A stretch of DNA of 64,000 nucleotides from Salibacterium qingdaonense (GCF_900114715.1 NZ_FOTY01000002.1:186001-250000); one strand, 5' to 3'; counted from the first letter of the stretch, positions 55,603 to 64,000 are shown. A program made the numbers and translations. Notes: a model not told the origin generated them from the letters alone.

Positions 55603-56826
55603 TCAGTCTTCGAAAAAAAGCGGGGGTTCTTCATATTCGCGCCGCCATCTTATGGTTCGCTCTGCCGCCGGAAGCGGAAGGTAGTAAGCTGCGGCCGCTT
55701 TTTCGTCCAACTTCTGCTGCGGGGTTTTATCTTTGGGCAGAGAGGAAATCATAGGGATGTCTACATGTTTTTTGATTGTATTTAAATAGGCCCTGCCGTT
55801 CTTGTTCATCCCGAGAAGACGAATGTGGTCAGCCTCCCCGGTTTCCATGGCAGCAGCGGCTTCGGCTTTAGAAGTTCCGGTGAGCACCTGCGTTGCAAAA
55901 CGCTGCAGTCTTGTCCACGTATACCGTTTTGTCTTGAAGGCATGCATAAATTCGTGGAACGTGCTGTTTCGTTTCATCACAGACTGCATCCGGTGGTGAA
56001 GTCCTTCTTCTGCTTCGTACATTTCTCCAAGCAGCGCCGCCGGCAGAGTCAGTGCTTTCGCCTGCAGGTAAGAAAAATACTTTTCCCATTCATAAAAGGA
56101 GGAACCGGAATCCAGATAATTCTTAAGACGGCGGTATACCGGGGCGGGAAGTGTCTGCTCCACTGCTTCTGGTGTACCCCCGTCTTCTGTCAGGCGTCGT
56201 CGTATGCTGGTTGCGCTTGAAATGTCCGCTTCTGTAAGGTTGTGGTCATGGTAGCCCGCCGTAACACGCGCAATGGTCTGCAGACTCATCGAACTGCCCA
56301 GTTCATTTACGGCTTTAGTGTAAAAATAACCAAGAATATTGTTCGGCTGCGACAAGTCGGGAAGGTGTTTCCCGGGGGCCATATGTTGAAACGCCAGCGA
56401 AGCCGCTTTTGGAAAGCTGTAGCCGAGACTGCTGTATTCTTTGATATGGTGTCCGTATTCCGTGCGGCGGGACTGAAGGAAATCCAGGAGATTTAAAAAT
56501 GGTTCGATTCGGCCGTGCTCACTGCCGAAGCTGACAGTATCCACGCCCAAATGGTTCAGAATCGAAACGGCCCCTCTGGCAAACCACTCCGCATGCTGAC
56601 TAGAGAAGATATACGGCAGCTCCACGACAAGGTCTGCTCCGCTCTGCAGTGCCATTTCCGTCCGTTCGCGCCTTGGAAGGAGAGCAGGTTCTCCGCGCTG
56701 CAGAAAATAGCCGCTCATGACGCAGATAACAACGTCAGCATCAGCAGCTTCCCGGGAAGCCTGAAGATGGTAGTAATGACCATTGTGAAAAGGGTTGTAT
56801 TCAACAATCAGACCGACAGCTTTCAT
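55603..56826 (-). CDS. tmcAL: tRNA(Met) cytidine acetate ligase TmcAL (YlbM)
   Basis: A 407-residue enzyme that makes N4-acetylcytidine at the wobble position of elongator tRNA-Met from acetate and ATP. The nucleotidyltransferase motif GLIVEYNPFHNGHYYHL (HxGH) opens the protein, then VVICVMSGYFLQRGEPALL and the SATSIRR motif. The ATG at 56826 follows AAGGAGCGTACGCAGC; an open frame to 56889 lacks a ribosome site. It is divergent from ylbN with overlapping promoters. Confidence 0.95.
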   Translation of the reverse strand: MKAVGLIVEYNPFHNGHYYHLQASREAADADVVICVMSGYFLQRGEPALLPRRERTEMALQSGADLVVELPYIFSSQHAEWFARGAVSILNHLGVDTVSFGSEHGRIEPFLNLLDFLQSRRTEYGHHIKEYSSLGYSFPKAASLAFQHMAPGKHLPDLSQPNNILGYFYTKAVNELGSSMSLQTIARVTAGYHDHNLTEADISSATSIRRRLTEDGGTPEAVEQTLPAPVYRRLKNYLDSGSSFYEWEKYFSYLQAKALTLPAALLGEMYEAEEGLHHRMQSVMKRNSTFHEFMHAFKTKRYTWTRLQRFATQVLTGTSKAEAAAAMETGEADHIRLLGMNKNGRAYLNTIKKHVDIPMISSLPKDKTPQQKLDEKAAAAYYLPLPAAERTIRWRREYEEPPLFFED

Positions 56827-56896
56827 GCTGCGTACGCTCCTTTTTCCAACCGGTGTAACCATGACAAACCGATGGTAGTTGTTCTTCATTTATTAC

Positions 56897-56947
56897 AGTA
56901 TAATGTAAAGAGAAAACATTGACAAATAGGTTTATGGTGGATATAAT
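56897..56947. promoter_or_regulatory. Divergent sigma-A promoters of tmcAL (-) and ylbN (+) sharing one -35
   Basis: The plus promoter is perfect: TTGACA 56919-56924, 17 bp, TATAAT 56942-56947. The minus promoter is TTGTCA 56925-56920, 17 bp, TATACT 56902-56897. The two -35 boxes lie in the same seven bases, TTGACAA, so polymerase can use only one at a time. Confidence 0.82.
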
Positions 56948-56975
56948 TACTCTTGTTGTCCAGAGGTGATACCCA

Positions 56976-57509
56976 ATGAGATGGAGTATTCAACAACTTT
57001 TAGCAAAAAAAGGCGAAGGACTGGAAATCGAATCGACGGCCGATGTCAGTGAACTGATAGACCGGGACAGAGAACTGCGGAATATCAGTCCTGTTCAGGT
57101 TTCCGGAAGAGGAGATTTCACAGGGGAAACCGTTACCTTCCATGTCCGTCTGAAAGGATCGATGGTCCTTCCATGTGCCCGCTCGCTTGCTGATGTCAAC
57201 TACCCGTTCAACATCCTTATGACGGAAAGTTTCCGTCTGGACGGTATGCAGGCTGATGAAGAAGACGTTCACCTGCATGAACCCGAGAATGGTTATGTAG
57301 ACCTGCTTCCTTATGTTAAAGAAAACATTCTGGTCGAAATCCCGATACAGGTTTTTGCCGAAGATATTGATGAAACCGAATCACCGGCGCCTCCAAACGG
57401 GAAAGACTGGGACATTATCACGGAAGACGAAGCAGCGGAAAGAAAAGAAAAGGAAGAAAACGATATCGATCCACGAATGGCCGATTTAGCCAAGTATTTT
57501 GACAAATAA
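56976..57509 (+). CDS. ylbN: YceD/DUF177 family protein YlbN
   Basis: A 177-residue protein of the DUF177 (YceD) family, always found before rpmF and believed to act in 23S rRNA or 50S biogenesis. Conserved GRGDFTGETVTFHVRLKGSMVLPCARSLADV and the C-terminal DPRMADLAKYFD are clear. The tail is very acidic. It is co-transcribed with rpmF, which begins 61 bp on, from the consensus promoter upstream. Confidence 0.92.
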   Translation: MRWSIQQLLAKKGEGLEIESTADVSELIDRDRELRNISPVQVSGRGDFTGETVTFHVRLKGSMVLPCARSLADVNYPFNILMTESFRLDGMQADEEDVHLHEPENGYVDLLPYVKENILVEIPIQVFAEDIDETESPAPPNGKDWDIITEDEAAERKEKEENDIDPRMADLAKYFDK

Positions 57510-57570
57510 AAATCAGGTGAAGGCATTCGTTCTAAATGAAAACTGAAATACCTAAAAGGAGGTGTGACTG

Positions 57571-57747
57571 ATGGCAGTACAACCAAGACGTTCTTCCAGT
57601 ACTCGTAAGAATAAACGCCGCACGCACAAAAAACTAACCATAAAAGGTATGGTGGAGTGCCAGGATTGTGGAGAAATGAAATTATCGCACCGTGTCTGCA
57701 GAAACTGCGGTTCCTATAAAGGAGAAACCGTGGTGGAAAAGAACTAA
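57571..57747 (+). CDS. rpmF: Ribosomal protein bL32
   Basis: A 58-residue 50S protein, [20 protein letters not shown] at the start. Two CxxC pairs, CQDC and CRNC, form a zinc ribbon, so this is the zinc-binding form. AAAGGAGGTGTGACTG precedes the ATG. It is below the usual length cut-off of gene finders. A terminator follows 14 bp after the stop. Confidence 0.97.
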   Translation: MAVQPRRSSSTRKNKRRTHKKLTIKGMVECQDCGEMKLSHRVCRNCGSYKGETVVEKN

Positions 57748-57760
57748 TAATGGTGTAGAG

Positions 57761-57802
57761 AAGCTGTTTTACCGAAAGTTTTTTCGGTAAAACAGCTTTT
57801 TT
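57761..57802 (+). terminator. Terminator of ylbN-rpmF
   Basis: A 17-bp stem AAGCTGTTTTACCGAAA with its complement, short loop, then T-run. Confidence 0.93.
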
Positions 57803-57957
57803 AGTATCTCTGACATGTAAAATCTGTGACTGTGAAATCCTCTTTTCCGTCCTCCAGGAATAAAAAGAGGCAGACTGGGATATAATCGTTTGATAGAACG
57901 ATTCTATCTTTCAGATGCTGTTCATAGAAATGAATCAAAAGAACGGAGGGATGAAAA

Positions 57958-58578
57958 ATGACGGGGTTCCGGCAGGACGCGTGGTCCACGGATGAAGATA
58001 TTATGCTCGCAGAAATTGTGCTGCGGCACGTCAGAGAAGGAAGCACCCAGTTGTCGGCTTTTCAGGAAGCAGCAGAAAAATTATCCCGCACCGCTGCAGC
58101 GTGTGGATTCAGATGGAACGCATGTATCCGTAAAAAATATGAAAAGGCAGTAGAACTGGCGAAAATGAGACGCACTGGAAATGATGAAGAGGAAGAAGAA
58201 AACGTTAGGGATGTGGAACACCCACCTGCACAGGAAAGAAAACCGGATGTGCAGGAACCGGTAAAACCGGCGGCAGCAGAAAATGATGAAGAAGGGATAA
58301 AACAGCAGCTGCAGGAAACCATTTCTTTTCTGAAAGGTTTGTCTTATGTGCTGGAGGACCGCGGGGATAATGGGAAAGAACTGGCCGAAAAGAAAGAAGC
58401 CATGGAGGCGGAGAATAAAAAGCTCGAAGAGGAACTCGAGCGGACCAAACAGGACTTTATGAAACTCCGGCATGATTATAAAGCGCTCATGGATGTAATG
58501 GATAAAGCAAGAGCACTCTCAGAAGGTTCCCTTTCCTCCCTGACCGAAGACAAAGACAATGTAGAAGAAACCAGCTGA
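57958..58578 (+). CDS. gerR: RsfA-family sporulation regulator (YlbO/GerR)
   Basis: A 206-residue DNA-binding protein. The N-terminal Myb/SANT-like helix bundle [37 protein letters not shown] ... [13 protein letters not shown] matches RsfA and GerR. An acidic hinge (about 77-120) and a coiled coil (about 140-190) follow. GerR (YlbO) in B. subtilis adjusts late mother-cell genes; the syntenic position supports it over RsfA. The ribosome site is ACGGAGGGATGAAAA. Confidence 0.85.
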   Translation: MTGFRQDAWSTDEDIMLAEIVLRHVREGSTQLSAFQEAAEKLSRTAAACGFRWNACIRKKYEKAVELAKMRRTGNDEEEEENVRDVEHPPAQERKPDVQEPVKPAAAENDEEGIKQQLQETISFLKGLSYVLEDRGDNGKELAEKKEAMEAENKKLEEELERTKQDFMKLRHDYKALMDVMDKARALSEGSLSSLTEDKDNVEETS

Positions 58579-58610
58579 TAAAACGAAACATGAAGCATTA
58601 CCAGAAATAA

Positions 58611-58976
58611 AAAGGAGCTGTATCAAAAGATGCAGCTCCTTTTCTGTAATATAGAAAATTCACCCCAGGCAGAAGCGGAAGGCGGCGACGCCATTTCAGC
58701 AGTTCGCCGGCTAAAACCGGTCACGTCCTGTGACCATCGCCGGCACTAGAACATCCTGTTCGTCGAAGCAGCAGCCGAAGATCCTATCAAACGGCGGTTT
58801 TACCGTTTGATGTAGCTGAGGCGCTGCCCGCGGCAAAGAAGACACGGTGAGCCCCGGCGAACCGATGTCGCCCTTGTGCTCTGGAGTGCAAGCGTCCGCC
58901 TGCAGCGGATGCCTTAACGTTTAACGGCTTTTGATACAACCCCTTTTTATTTATTGATGGTTTTGTCCCAACTCTT
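58611..58976 (-). repeat. Composite GGGACAAAA element with long-arm segment, second copy
   Basis: On the minus strand it begins AAGAGTTGGGACAAAACC (58976-58959), then a 336-bp segment 58946-58611 bounded by inverted arms (AAAGGGGTTGTATCAAAAG and CTTTTGATACAGCTCCTTT). It is the full-length relative of 8791-9008, which lacks two internal modules: the stretch with CAGAGCACAAGGGCGACATC and the one with the GTCCT hairpin. The opposite end of the simple element is absent. It fills the whole gap between gerR and ylbP. Confidence 0.82.
58706..58744 (+). repeat. Hairpin module with invariant GTCCT loop (copy 3)
   Basis: Outer stem GCCGGC / GCCGGC and inner stem GGTCAC / GTGACC around loop GTCCT. Against the copy at 11231 both stems have changed sequence and still pair perfectly. 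Confidence 0.65.
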
Positions 58977-58980
58977 CTTC

Positions 58981-59490
58981 TTATTCCGGAGGGGTCATAT
59001 CCGACTGAACGGGTGATTGTTCCTGTGGTTCCACCCCTTCTGGATACCATACATAAGGATTTTCACCACGGTCCCGTTCAGGGTTATACGTGACATTTTC
59101 AAAACCCATCTTCTCCCAGAAATAGTCAGAACGCTGTCGGGCGTTTGTTTTGACCGGGAGATTAAACGATTTTGCATAGTTGACAAGTGCTTCACCGAAC
59201 CCGCGGCCGCGGTATGGCTCGAGAACTTCCAGTTTCCAAAGTTCCAGGTAGTTTTGCGGTGGTTCAAAATAAAAATCAAATTTGGCGTCTATTTTATATA
59301 AGCACATACGTGCCACCAGACGGTCTCCATAATATATGCCGTAGAAAGGAGATTCGCTGTCATTTTCAATAATATTCTCCTGCAGTTCTTCTTTCATGGA
59401 AAGTTCCTGAACGCCGACTTCCTTGAAATTCTGAAATTCTTCAAGGGTCTTAAAATTAACAAGCAGTCGTTTTATTTCCGGTTGTGTCAT
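58981..59490 (-). CDS. ylbP: GNAT acetyltransferase YlbP
   Basis: A 169-residue N-acetyltransferase with the GNAT core: YGIYYGDRLVARMCLYKID, LELWKLEVLEPYRGRGFGEALVNYAKSF (acetyl-CoA loop RGRGFG) and YFWEKMGFENV. It matches YlbP by synteny and length. The substrate is unknown. GGGAGG lies six bases before the ATG at 59490; the ATG at 59496 overlaps it. Its stop is only four bases from the composite repeat's GGGACAAAA end. Confidence 0.9.
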   Translation of the reverse strand: MTQPEIKRLLVNFKTLEEFQNFKEVGVQELSMKEELQENIIENDSESPFYGIYYGDRLVARMCLYKIDAKFDFYFEPPQNYLELWKLEVLEPYRGRGFGEALVNYAKSFNLPVKTNARQRSDYFWEKMGFENVTYNPERDRGENPYVWYPEGVEPQEQSPVQSDMTPPE

Positions 59491-59678
59491 GTTCATCCTC
59501 CCTTATAAAACGGTTTCCCTCCATTTTACTATAAAACAGGTCTGTTTTGGGGGTGGATGTTATGTGATGGGAATAGGCGTAATTCTTTTAATATTCAAAT
59601 AGAATTAGATATTGCCAACCTTCGTTAAATTTTATATGCTGGCAAAGAACGTATTTACATACAGAGAAAGTTGGAAGA

Positions 59679-60074
59679 ATGTTGACAGATGTATTGGTTG
59701 CAATTGGGACAGTGCTTCTCGCTTTTCCGCCGGCAGTATGGTATCTCCTTTATATCATTATCGTCAAAACTACTAAAAATAAGGGAAAGGCACTCCGCAG
59801 TGCATCGGACACTACAGCAGTACTCTTCATTGCAGGGGTGGGTCTTCTTTTACATGAAATGACGGGTGATTCGTACTTATGGCTGCTGCTCATCATTGTA
59901 CTGCTTACAGCGGTTGTTTTTACTGTTATTCATTACAGAACCAGACATGATATTGAATTTAAACGTCTGGTGAAAGGAATATGGCGCTTTACCTTCTTTC
60001 TTTTTCTGATTGTTTACCTCCTCCTTTGTGTGTATTCATGGGGGAGCGGTCTGCTTTCTACTTTCCTTGACTGA
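59679..60074 (+). CDS. DUF3397 family membrane protein
   Basis: A 131-residue protein with four membrane helices (about 5-27, 47-62, 66-87 and 101-125) and the pattern FPPAVWYLLYIIIVKTTKNKGKALRSASDTTAVLFI, characteristic of DUF3397 proteins, which are commonly found before bshC/mraZ in Bacillaceae. The function is unknown. It has a modest ribosome site, AGAAAGTTGGAAGA. Confidence 0.82.
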   Translation: MLTDVLVAIGTVLLAFPPAVWYLLYIIIVKTTKNKGKALRSASDTTAVLFIAGVGLLLHEMTGDSYLWLLLIIVLLTAVVFTVIHYRTRHDIEFKRLVKGIWRFTFFLFLIVYLLLCVYSWGSGLLSTFLD

Positions 60075-60135
60075 AAGAACATGATAGTCTGAACATCAGA
60101 AAAGTATGATGCGGCACTGGAAAGGTTGGAACACA

Positions 60136-61755
60136 ATGCAGGCAGAAACAGTCCCCTCATTTCATCGAACATCCTTCGTGGAAGATTACATAAAACAGGA
60201 GGACCGTGCTCTTTCTTTTTTTGATTACGGTCTGTCGGATGAAGACATAGAGAAGCGTGTGAAAGAAGTGACCTCCAAAAGCTTTCAACGCACAGAACTG
60301 TACAACGTTCTTTATACATACAACCAAAAGCATTCCTGCAGCCGCTCCACCTTGGAGCAGCTCAAGAAAATGAAAGATCCGGAGTCTTCTGTCGTAATCA
60401 CCGGACAGCAGGCAGGACTTCTTACAGGACCGCTTTATACAATATTTAAGGCTGTAACAGTATTGAAAGAAGCAGAAGAAAAGGAAAAACAGATAAAGAA
60501 ACCGGTGCTTCCAGTGTTTTGGATAGCCGGAGAAGATCATGACTGGGAAGAAGTCAACCACATTTATCTTCCCGGTGAAACCGCCCCGAGCAAAATCACG
60601 TATCAGGGAGAAGTAAAGCCAGGACACCCGGTTTCTGAACAGAAATTGGAGACAGCAGCATTTGAGGCGTGGTGGCAAGAAGTTTCCAAGGTTCTCCACG
60701 AAACACCACACACCAAAGAGTTATATGAAAGCTTCAAAGAAATAGCCGGGCGATCTGACTCTGTATCGGATTTTTTTGCAGAAGTGATGCACTGGCTTTT
60801 CAGCGGAAGCGGCTTGATTTTAATGGATGCCTCCGACCAGGGGATCCGGAATCTGGAGTCTACCATGTTTCAACAGCTTGTTAATGAACATGAAGTGGTG
60901 GAACAGGCTTTGAAACAGGGGTTGAAGAACCGGGGAGAAACAGCATATGGACGACCGGACGGCTTTCAGGAAAACAGCTCCCATTTTTTCTATCACGACC
61001 CGAACCGCATCCTTCTCTATAAAGAAGGAGTCGATGATTTCTCTGATAAAAACGGGCGTGTTCATTTTTCATCAGCCTTCCTCAAAGAAGAGGCGGCCCG
61101 CCACCCGGAGAAATTCAGCACGGATGCTCTGACCAGACCGCTGATTCAGGATATGCTCCTGCCGGTCCTTGCTTATGTGGGAGGGCCGGGTGAGATCAAT
61201 TACTGGTCGGTGCTGCAGCCGCTTTTTCATCAGTTCAGCCGGTTTGTTCCTCCGGTCATCGCCCGGGTGGAGGGAACCATTGTTCCACGGAATGTGCAGT
61301 CAGCACTGAACAGGGAACATCTCTTTGCTGAGGATCTTCTCCGACATGGTCCAAAAGCCTATGTGACGCAGATTCGACAGAATGCCGTCGCCATTGACGG
61401 TACTGTTCTTGGGGAAGAACTACTGCAAAACATCCGGCCTTATCATGACCGGATGAGATCGGCCTGGGAAACAATCGCTCCCTCCGAGGAGAGCTATGGA
61501 GAGAAAAACTGGAACATTATCGAGCAGGAAATCAAGGCGTTTGCAGGACGGATTAACCGGTATCAGGAGGAACAGGAAGAAGAACGAATGAAGCGGATAA
61601 ACAGAGCCGGGAGGCTTCTTCTTCCTTTCGAACGTCCACAGGAAAGGGTATATAATATTTTGTTTTTCTTGAATGAGTACGGCAGTCATTTCGCGCTGGA
61701 TATCATGCAGGCTCTCCAGTTGAGCAATGAACGCCATCATTTAATAAACTTGTAA
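60136..61755 (+). CDS. bshC: Bacillithiol biosynthesis cysteine-adding enzyme BshC
   Basis: A 539-residue enzyme thought to add cysteine to glucosamine-malate in the last step of bacillithiol synthesis, the low-molecular-weight thiol of Bacillus. SSVVITGQQAGLLTGPLYTIFKAVTVL, PVFWIAGEDHDWEEVNH and the C-terminal FNEYGSHFALDIMQ-like ending are typical. The ATG at 60136 has GGAAAGGTTGGAACACA; 60106 has none and lengthens the protein atypically. It precedes mraZ as yllA does in B. subtilis. Confidence 0.93.
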   Translation: MQAETVPSFHRTSFVEDYIKQEDRALSFFDYGLSDEDIEKRVKEVTSKSFQRTELYNVLYTYNQKHSCSRSTLEQLKKMKDPESSVVITGQQAGLLTGPLYTIFKAVTVLKEAEEKEKQIKKPVLPVFWIAGEDHDWEEVNHIYLPGETAPSKITYQGEVKPGHPVSEQKLETAAFEAWWQEVSKVLHETPHTKELYESFKEIAGRSDSVSDFFAEVMHWLFSGSGLILMDASDQGIRNLESTMFQQLVNEHEVVEQALKQGLKNRGETAYGRPDGFQENSSHFFYHDPNRILLYKEGVDDFSDKNGRVHFSSAFLKEEAARHPEKFSTDALTRPLIQDMLLPVLAYVGGPGEINYWSVLQPLFHQFSRFVPPVIARVEGTIVPRNVQSALNREHLFAEDLLRHGPKAYVTQIRQNAVAIDGTVLGEELLQNIRPYHDRMRSAWETIAPSEESYGEKNWNIIEQEIKAFAGRINRYQEEQEEERMKRINRAGRLLLPFERPQERVYNILFFLNEYGSHFALDIMQALQLSNERHHLINL

Positions 61756-61793
61756 AAAATAAGAATAATCATGCGCCCTGCGGCGGATTTTTG

Positions 61794-61821
61794 TCCCCTT
61801 CATAAAGAAGGGGATTTTTTT
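61794..61821 (+). terminator. Terminator of bshC
   Basis: Stem TCCCCTTC / GAAGGGGA, five-base loop and seven T, just before the mraZ promoter region. Confidence 0.92.
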
Positions 61822-61853
61822 GTCGGCAAAAAATTTTGAAACAGCCGTGGTAT

Positions 61854-61901
61854 AAAGTGGGGGAATGTGGTACGTTATAGTTAGAAAGTGGAGGGAGATG
61901 G
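61854..61901 (+). promoter_or_regulatory. Direct repeats upstream of mraZ, probable MraZ binding boxes
   Basis: AAAGTGG (61854), AATGTGG (61864), AAAGTGG (61885) and GAGATGG (61895) form two pairs, each with a 10-bp period. MraZ is known to bind tandem GTGG-type repeats (AAAGTGG in several Firmicutes and Mollicutes) in its own promoter, so autoregulation is likely. The third repeat overlaps the ribosome site. Confidence 0.65.
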
Positions 61902-61908
61902 ATGTTCA

Positions 61909-62340
61909 ATGTTTATGGGAGAACATCATCATAATGTGGATGACAAAGGAAGAATGATTATCCCCTCCCGCTTTAGAGACGGGCTTGGAGAGACGTTTGT
62001 CATGACCAGGGGGATGGATGAATGTCTGTTTATCTACCCTATGGAAGAGTGGGAACGTCTGGAGAGTCGTCTGAAGTCCCTTCCTTTCACGAAAAAAGAT
62101 GCCAGAGCCTTTACTCGTTTCTTTTTTTCCGGAGCAGCGGAATGTGAACTGGATAAACAGGGGAGGGTGAGCATCCCTTCCACGCTGCGCCGCTATGCAG
62201 GCATTCAAAAAGAGTGTGTTGTAATCGGCGTTTCCACGAGGGTGGAAGTCTGGAGTCGGGAGAAATGGGAAGTTTACTTTGAAGAGTCACGTGAATCATT
62301 CTCGGACATTGCAGAAAACATTGTAGATTTTGATTTTTAA
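61909..62340 (+). CDS. mraZ: Division/cell-wall cluster transcriptional regulator MraZ
   Basis: A 143-residue DNA-binding protein with two SpoVT/AbrB-like domains, marked by [17 protein letters not shown] and [17 protein letters not shown]. It assembles into rings and represses the mra/dcw operon through promoter repeats. The start is ATG at 61909, giving the standard MFMGEH N-terminus, 11 bases after GGAGGGAG. First gene of the dcw cluster. Confidence 0.96.
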   Translation: MFMGEHHHNVDDKGRMIIPSRFRDGLGETFVMTRGMDECLFIYPMEEWERLESRLKSLPFTKKDARAFTRFFFSGAAECELDKQGRVSIPSTLRRYAGIQKECVVIGVSTRVEVWSREKWEVYFEESRESFSDIAENIVDFDF

Positions 62341-62388
62341 AATAAAGAAATGAATGTTTCATCAGCCTGTAAAGAAAGGAGGGAGATT

Positions 62389-63327
62389 TTGGGAGCATTT
62401 CGTCATGACACTGTACTGCTTGAAGAAGCTGTGGACGGGCTTGCTGTGAAAACGACCGGGGTTTATGCCGACTGCACGCTTGGCGCCGGCGGACATAGTG
62501 AACGTATCGCATCCAGGCTTGGAGAACATGGACGTTTGTATGCTTTTGAACAGGATGCAACGGCTCTGGATCATGCAGCAGAAAGACTTTCTCCTTATGA
62601 AGACCGCATCACATATATCCATGATAATTTCAACGCTCTTCCGACTGCGTTGGAAAAAGAAGGTGTCCATGGTGTGGACGGCATATTATTTGATCTTGGT
62701 GTTTCTTCTCCTCAGTTTGATGAACCGGAAAGAGGATTCAGCTATCGTTTTGATGCACCTCTGGATATGAGGATGGACAAGCGCATCGAACGGACCGCTG
62801 CTGTCATCATAAATGAATGGAGTTTTCAGAAACTCCACGAAATCATTGCCAAGTATGGTGAAGAAAAGTTTGCCAAGCAGATTGCCCGCAAAATCGAAGA
62901 AAGACGGAAAAGAGCACCGATAAACACGACGTTTGAATTAAATGAATGTATTAAAGAGGGAATCCCGGCACCGGCCCGGAGAACGGGCGGCCATCCTTCC
63001 AAACGGACCTTTCAGGCCCTGCGGATTGCGGTAAATGATGAACTCGACGTATTTGAAACAACTCTTCGTTATGCGTGTGACCTTCTGCACCCCGGAGGGA
63101 GATTATGCGTGATTACCTTTCACTCGCTGGAAGACAAAATCTGCAAAAGAATATTAAAGGAAAAGAGCACCATACCGGATCTCCCGAAAGGTCTTCCGGT
63201 TGTTCCGGAAGGAATGGAACCGGAAATGGAATTGGTCACAAAAAAACCAATCACCGCGGATGAACAGGAACTGAACGAGAACCACCGAGCCCATTCAGCA
63301 AAACTGCGGATTGCAGAGAAAAAGTAG
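62389..63327 (+). CDS. rsmH: 16S rRNA (cytosine1402-N4)-methyltransferase RsmH
   Basis: A 312-residue SAM enzyme that methylates C1402 in the decoding centre. Typical segments are [26 protein letters not shown] (SAM), [22 protein letters not shown] and [15 protein letters not shown]. The start is TTG at 62389, six bases after AAAGGAGG; the frame open from 62350 has no ribosome site and gives an atypical extension. mraZ ends 48 bp upstream and ftsL follows by 13 bp. Confidence 0.95.
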   Translation: MGAFRHDTVLLEEAVDGLAVKTTGVYADCTLGAGGHSERIASRLGEHGRLYAFEQDATALDHAAERLSPYEDRITYIHDNFNALPTALEKEGVHGVDGILFDLGVSSPQFDEPERGFSYRFDAPLDMRMDKRIERTAAVIINEWSFQKLHEIIAKYGEEKFAKQIARKIEERRKRAPINTTFELNECIKEGIPAPARRTGGHPSKRTFQALRIAVNDELDVFETTLRYACDLLHPGGRLCVITFHSLEDKICKRILKEKSTIPDLPKGLPVVPEGMEPEMELVTKKPITADEQELNENHRAHSAKLRIAEKK

Positions 63328-63340
63328 AGGGGGGATTCTG

Positions 63341-63709
63341 ATGGATAATCTGGCCCGGAAGATGCAGAGACAGCAGCAGACAGAAAGAACGGTACATAGA
63401 GAAATGAAGACTCATCATGTTCCAGGCAGAGTCACAAAAGGTGAAAAGGTGATTGTCATGGCTATGCTGGCAGCGTTTATTGCCGGCTGCCTGATTCTTG
63501 TCTCAAATTATGCAGGGATATACGGGCAGCAGCAGGAGATTGCCAACCTGAACCAGTCAATAAGCCAGCAGACAGAAACAAATCAAAGCCTGGAGCAGGA
63601 GGTATCCGAATTAAGTGCCCCTGAACGGATTATGCATTACGCCAAAGATGAACTTGGAATGGAACTGGACGATAAGCAGGTGCAGGTCATTCAGGGTTCC
63701 GGATCCTGA
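63341..63709 (+). CDS. ftsL: Cell division protein FtsL
   Basis: A 122-residue bitopic membrane protein: a basic cytoplasmic part (1-35), one helix (about 37-57, VIVMAMLAAFIAGCLILV) and an extracellular leucine-zipper-like coiled coil (63-92) ending in APERIMHYAKDELGMEL. It joins DivIC and PBP2B at the septum. The ATG at 63341 follows GGGGGGATTCTG. Sequence is fast-evolving; identity rests on plan and place. Confidence 0.92.
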   Translation: MDNLARKMQRQQQTERTVHREMKTHHVPGRVTKGEKVIVMAMLAAFIAGCLILVSNYAGIYGQQQEIANLNQSISQQTETNQSLEQEVSELSAPERIMHYAKDELGMELDDKQVQVIQGSGS

Positions 63710-63838
63710 TGGGATCTTGTATGAAAAAGGGGGGAAGGCCCGGAGCCGGCCTCCCTTATCGTGTGTACAAAGCCGTACCGTTGAAGTGAAATTCCCATCA
63801 GCATTTACCGCTGAGACCGGGATGAAAGTGGTGAAACA

Positions 63839-64000
63839 ATGAACAATCAACGAAAAAGAATGATGATGCGGGCTTTCATCCTGCTGGGAGGCGTTGTTGT
63901 TTTTTTTCTCGTATTTACAGGACGCATTGTTTACGTTCAAGTGAATAAAGAAGTGGGTGGGGAAAACCTCGCTCAGATGGCGGAATCACGCTGGACGACA
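63839..64000 (+). CDS. pbpB: Penicillin-binding protein 2B, N-terminus, cut by the window edge
   Basis: 54 codons are visible: a basic start (NNQRKRMMMRAF), a signal-anchor helix (about 11-29) and GRIVYVQVNKEVGGENLAQMAESRW, the usual beginning of class B transpeptidases of the division site. After ftsL the first such gene in Bacillus is pbpB (FtsI); spoVD comes next and begins similarly, so place is the main argument. The ribosome site is a weak AGTGGTGAAAC. Confidence 0.85.
   Translation, partial: MNNQRKRMMMRAFILLGGVVVFFLVFTGRIVYVQVNKEVGGENLAQMAESRWTT

Overview
The window is chromosomal DNA from a Gram-positive, endospore-forming member of the Bacillaceae. Gene order follows the Bacillus subtilis ykzG-ykrA ... 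pdh ... yla ... pycA-cta ... ylb ... mraZ-ftsL block almost from end to end. Spore genes are present (ylbJ, ylbD-like, gerR/ylbO-like, a YjcZ-type peptide). A salt-tolerant or alkaliphilic lifestyle is suggested, though not proven, by acidic protein linkers (for example in CtaC), a BCCT-type osmolyte transporter and a caa3-type oxidase. No rRNA, tRNA, CRISPR array, prophage or intact insertion sequence was seen.

Layout. 1-8.4 kb: the first codons of rpoY run off the left edge, then a HAD phosphatase, peptide deformylase, a YjcZ-like peptide, lipoprotein YkyA and the pyruvate dehydrogenase operon pdhABCD. 8.4-14.6 kb: an accessory zone with two mosaic repeats, a betaine-type transporter, a lipoprotein polysaccharide deacetylase, the C-terminal remnant of a nitronate monooxygenase, then yktA and yktB. 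14.6-23.1 kb: inositol-phosphatase family gene, typA/bipA, ylaF/H/I, phoH, glutaminase and ylaN. 23.3-36.7 kb: pyruvate carboxylase, a photolyase/acetyltransferase pair, and heme A synthesis with cytochrome caa3 oxidase (ctaA, ctaBCDEF, DUF420). The ftsW gene that sits between ylaN and pycA in B. subtilis is absent here.

36.7-50.4 kb: ylbD and ylbF are followed by a roughly 9-kb block that separates ylbF from ylbG. The block carries an SRPBCC protein, the c-di-AMP receptor cbpB/darB, the nitrogen regulator tnrA with a perfect TnrA box at activator distance, a nitroreductase, an aspartokinase and proBA/proC. A T-box leader precedes proB. 50.4-64 kb: an MFS transporter, rsmD-coaD, ylbJ, ylbL, tmcAL, ylbN-rpmF, ylbO, ylbP, DUF3397, bshC and the start of the division cluster mraZ-rsmH-ftsL-pbpB, which runs off the right edge.

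The most unusual content is a family of intergenic elements of about 180-260 bp. They have GGGACAAAA / TTTTGTCCC ends, an internal hairpin with paired base changes and a conserved body. There are four clear copies (14.3, 36.7, 39.2 and 41.5 kb) and two composite copies (8.8 and 58.6 kb) in which the hairpin is replaced by long arms enclosing shuffled modules. They lie just downstream of genes and also look like bidirectional terminators. They could be non-autonomous mobile elements, structured RNAs, or both. Many genes use TTG or GTG starts, and start choices below rest on Shine-Dalgarno spacing and family alignment from memory.
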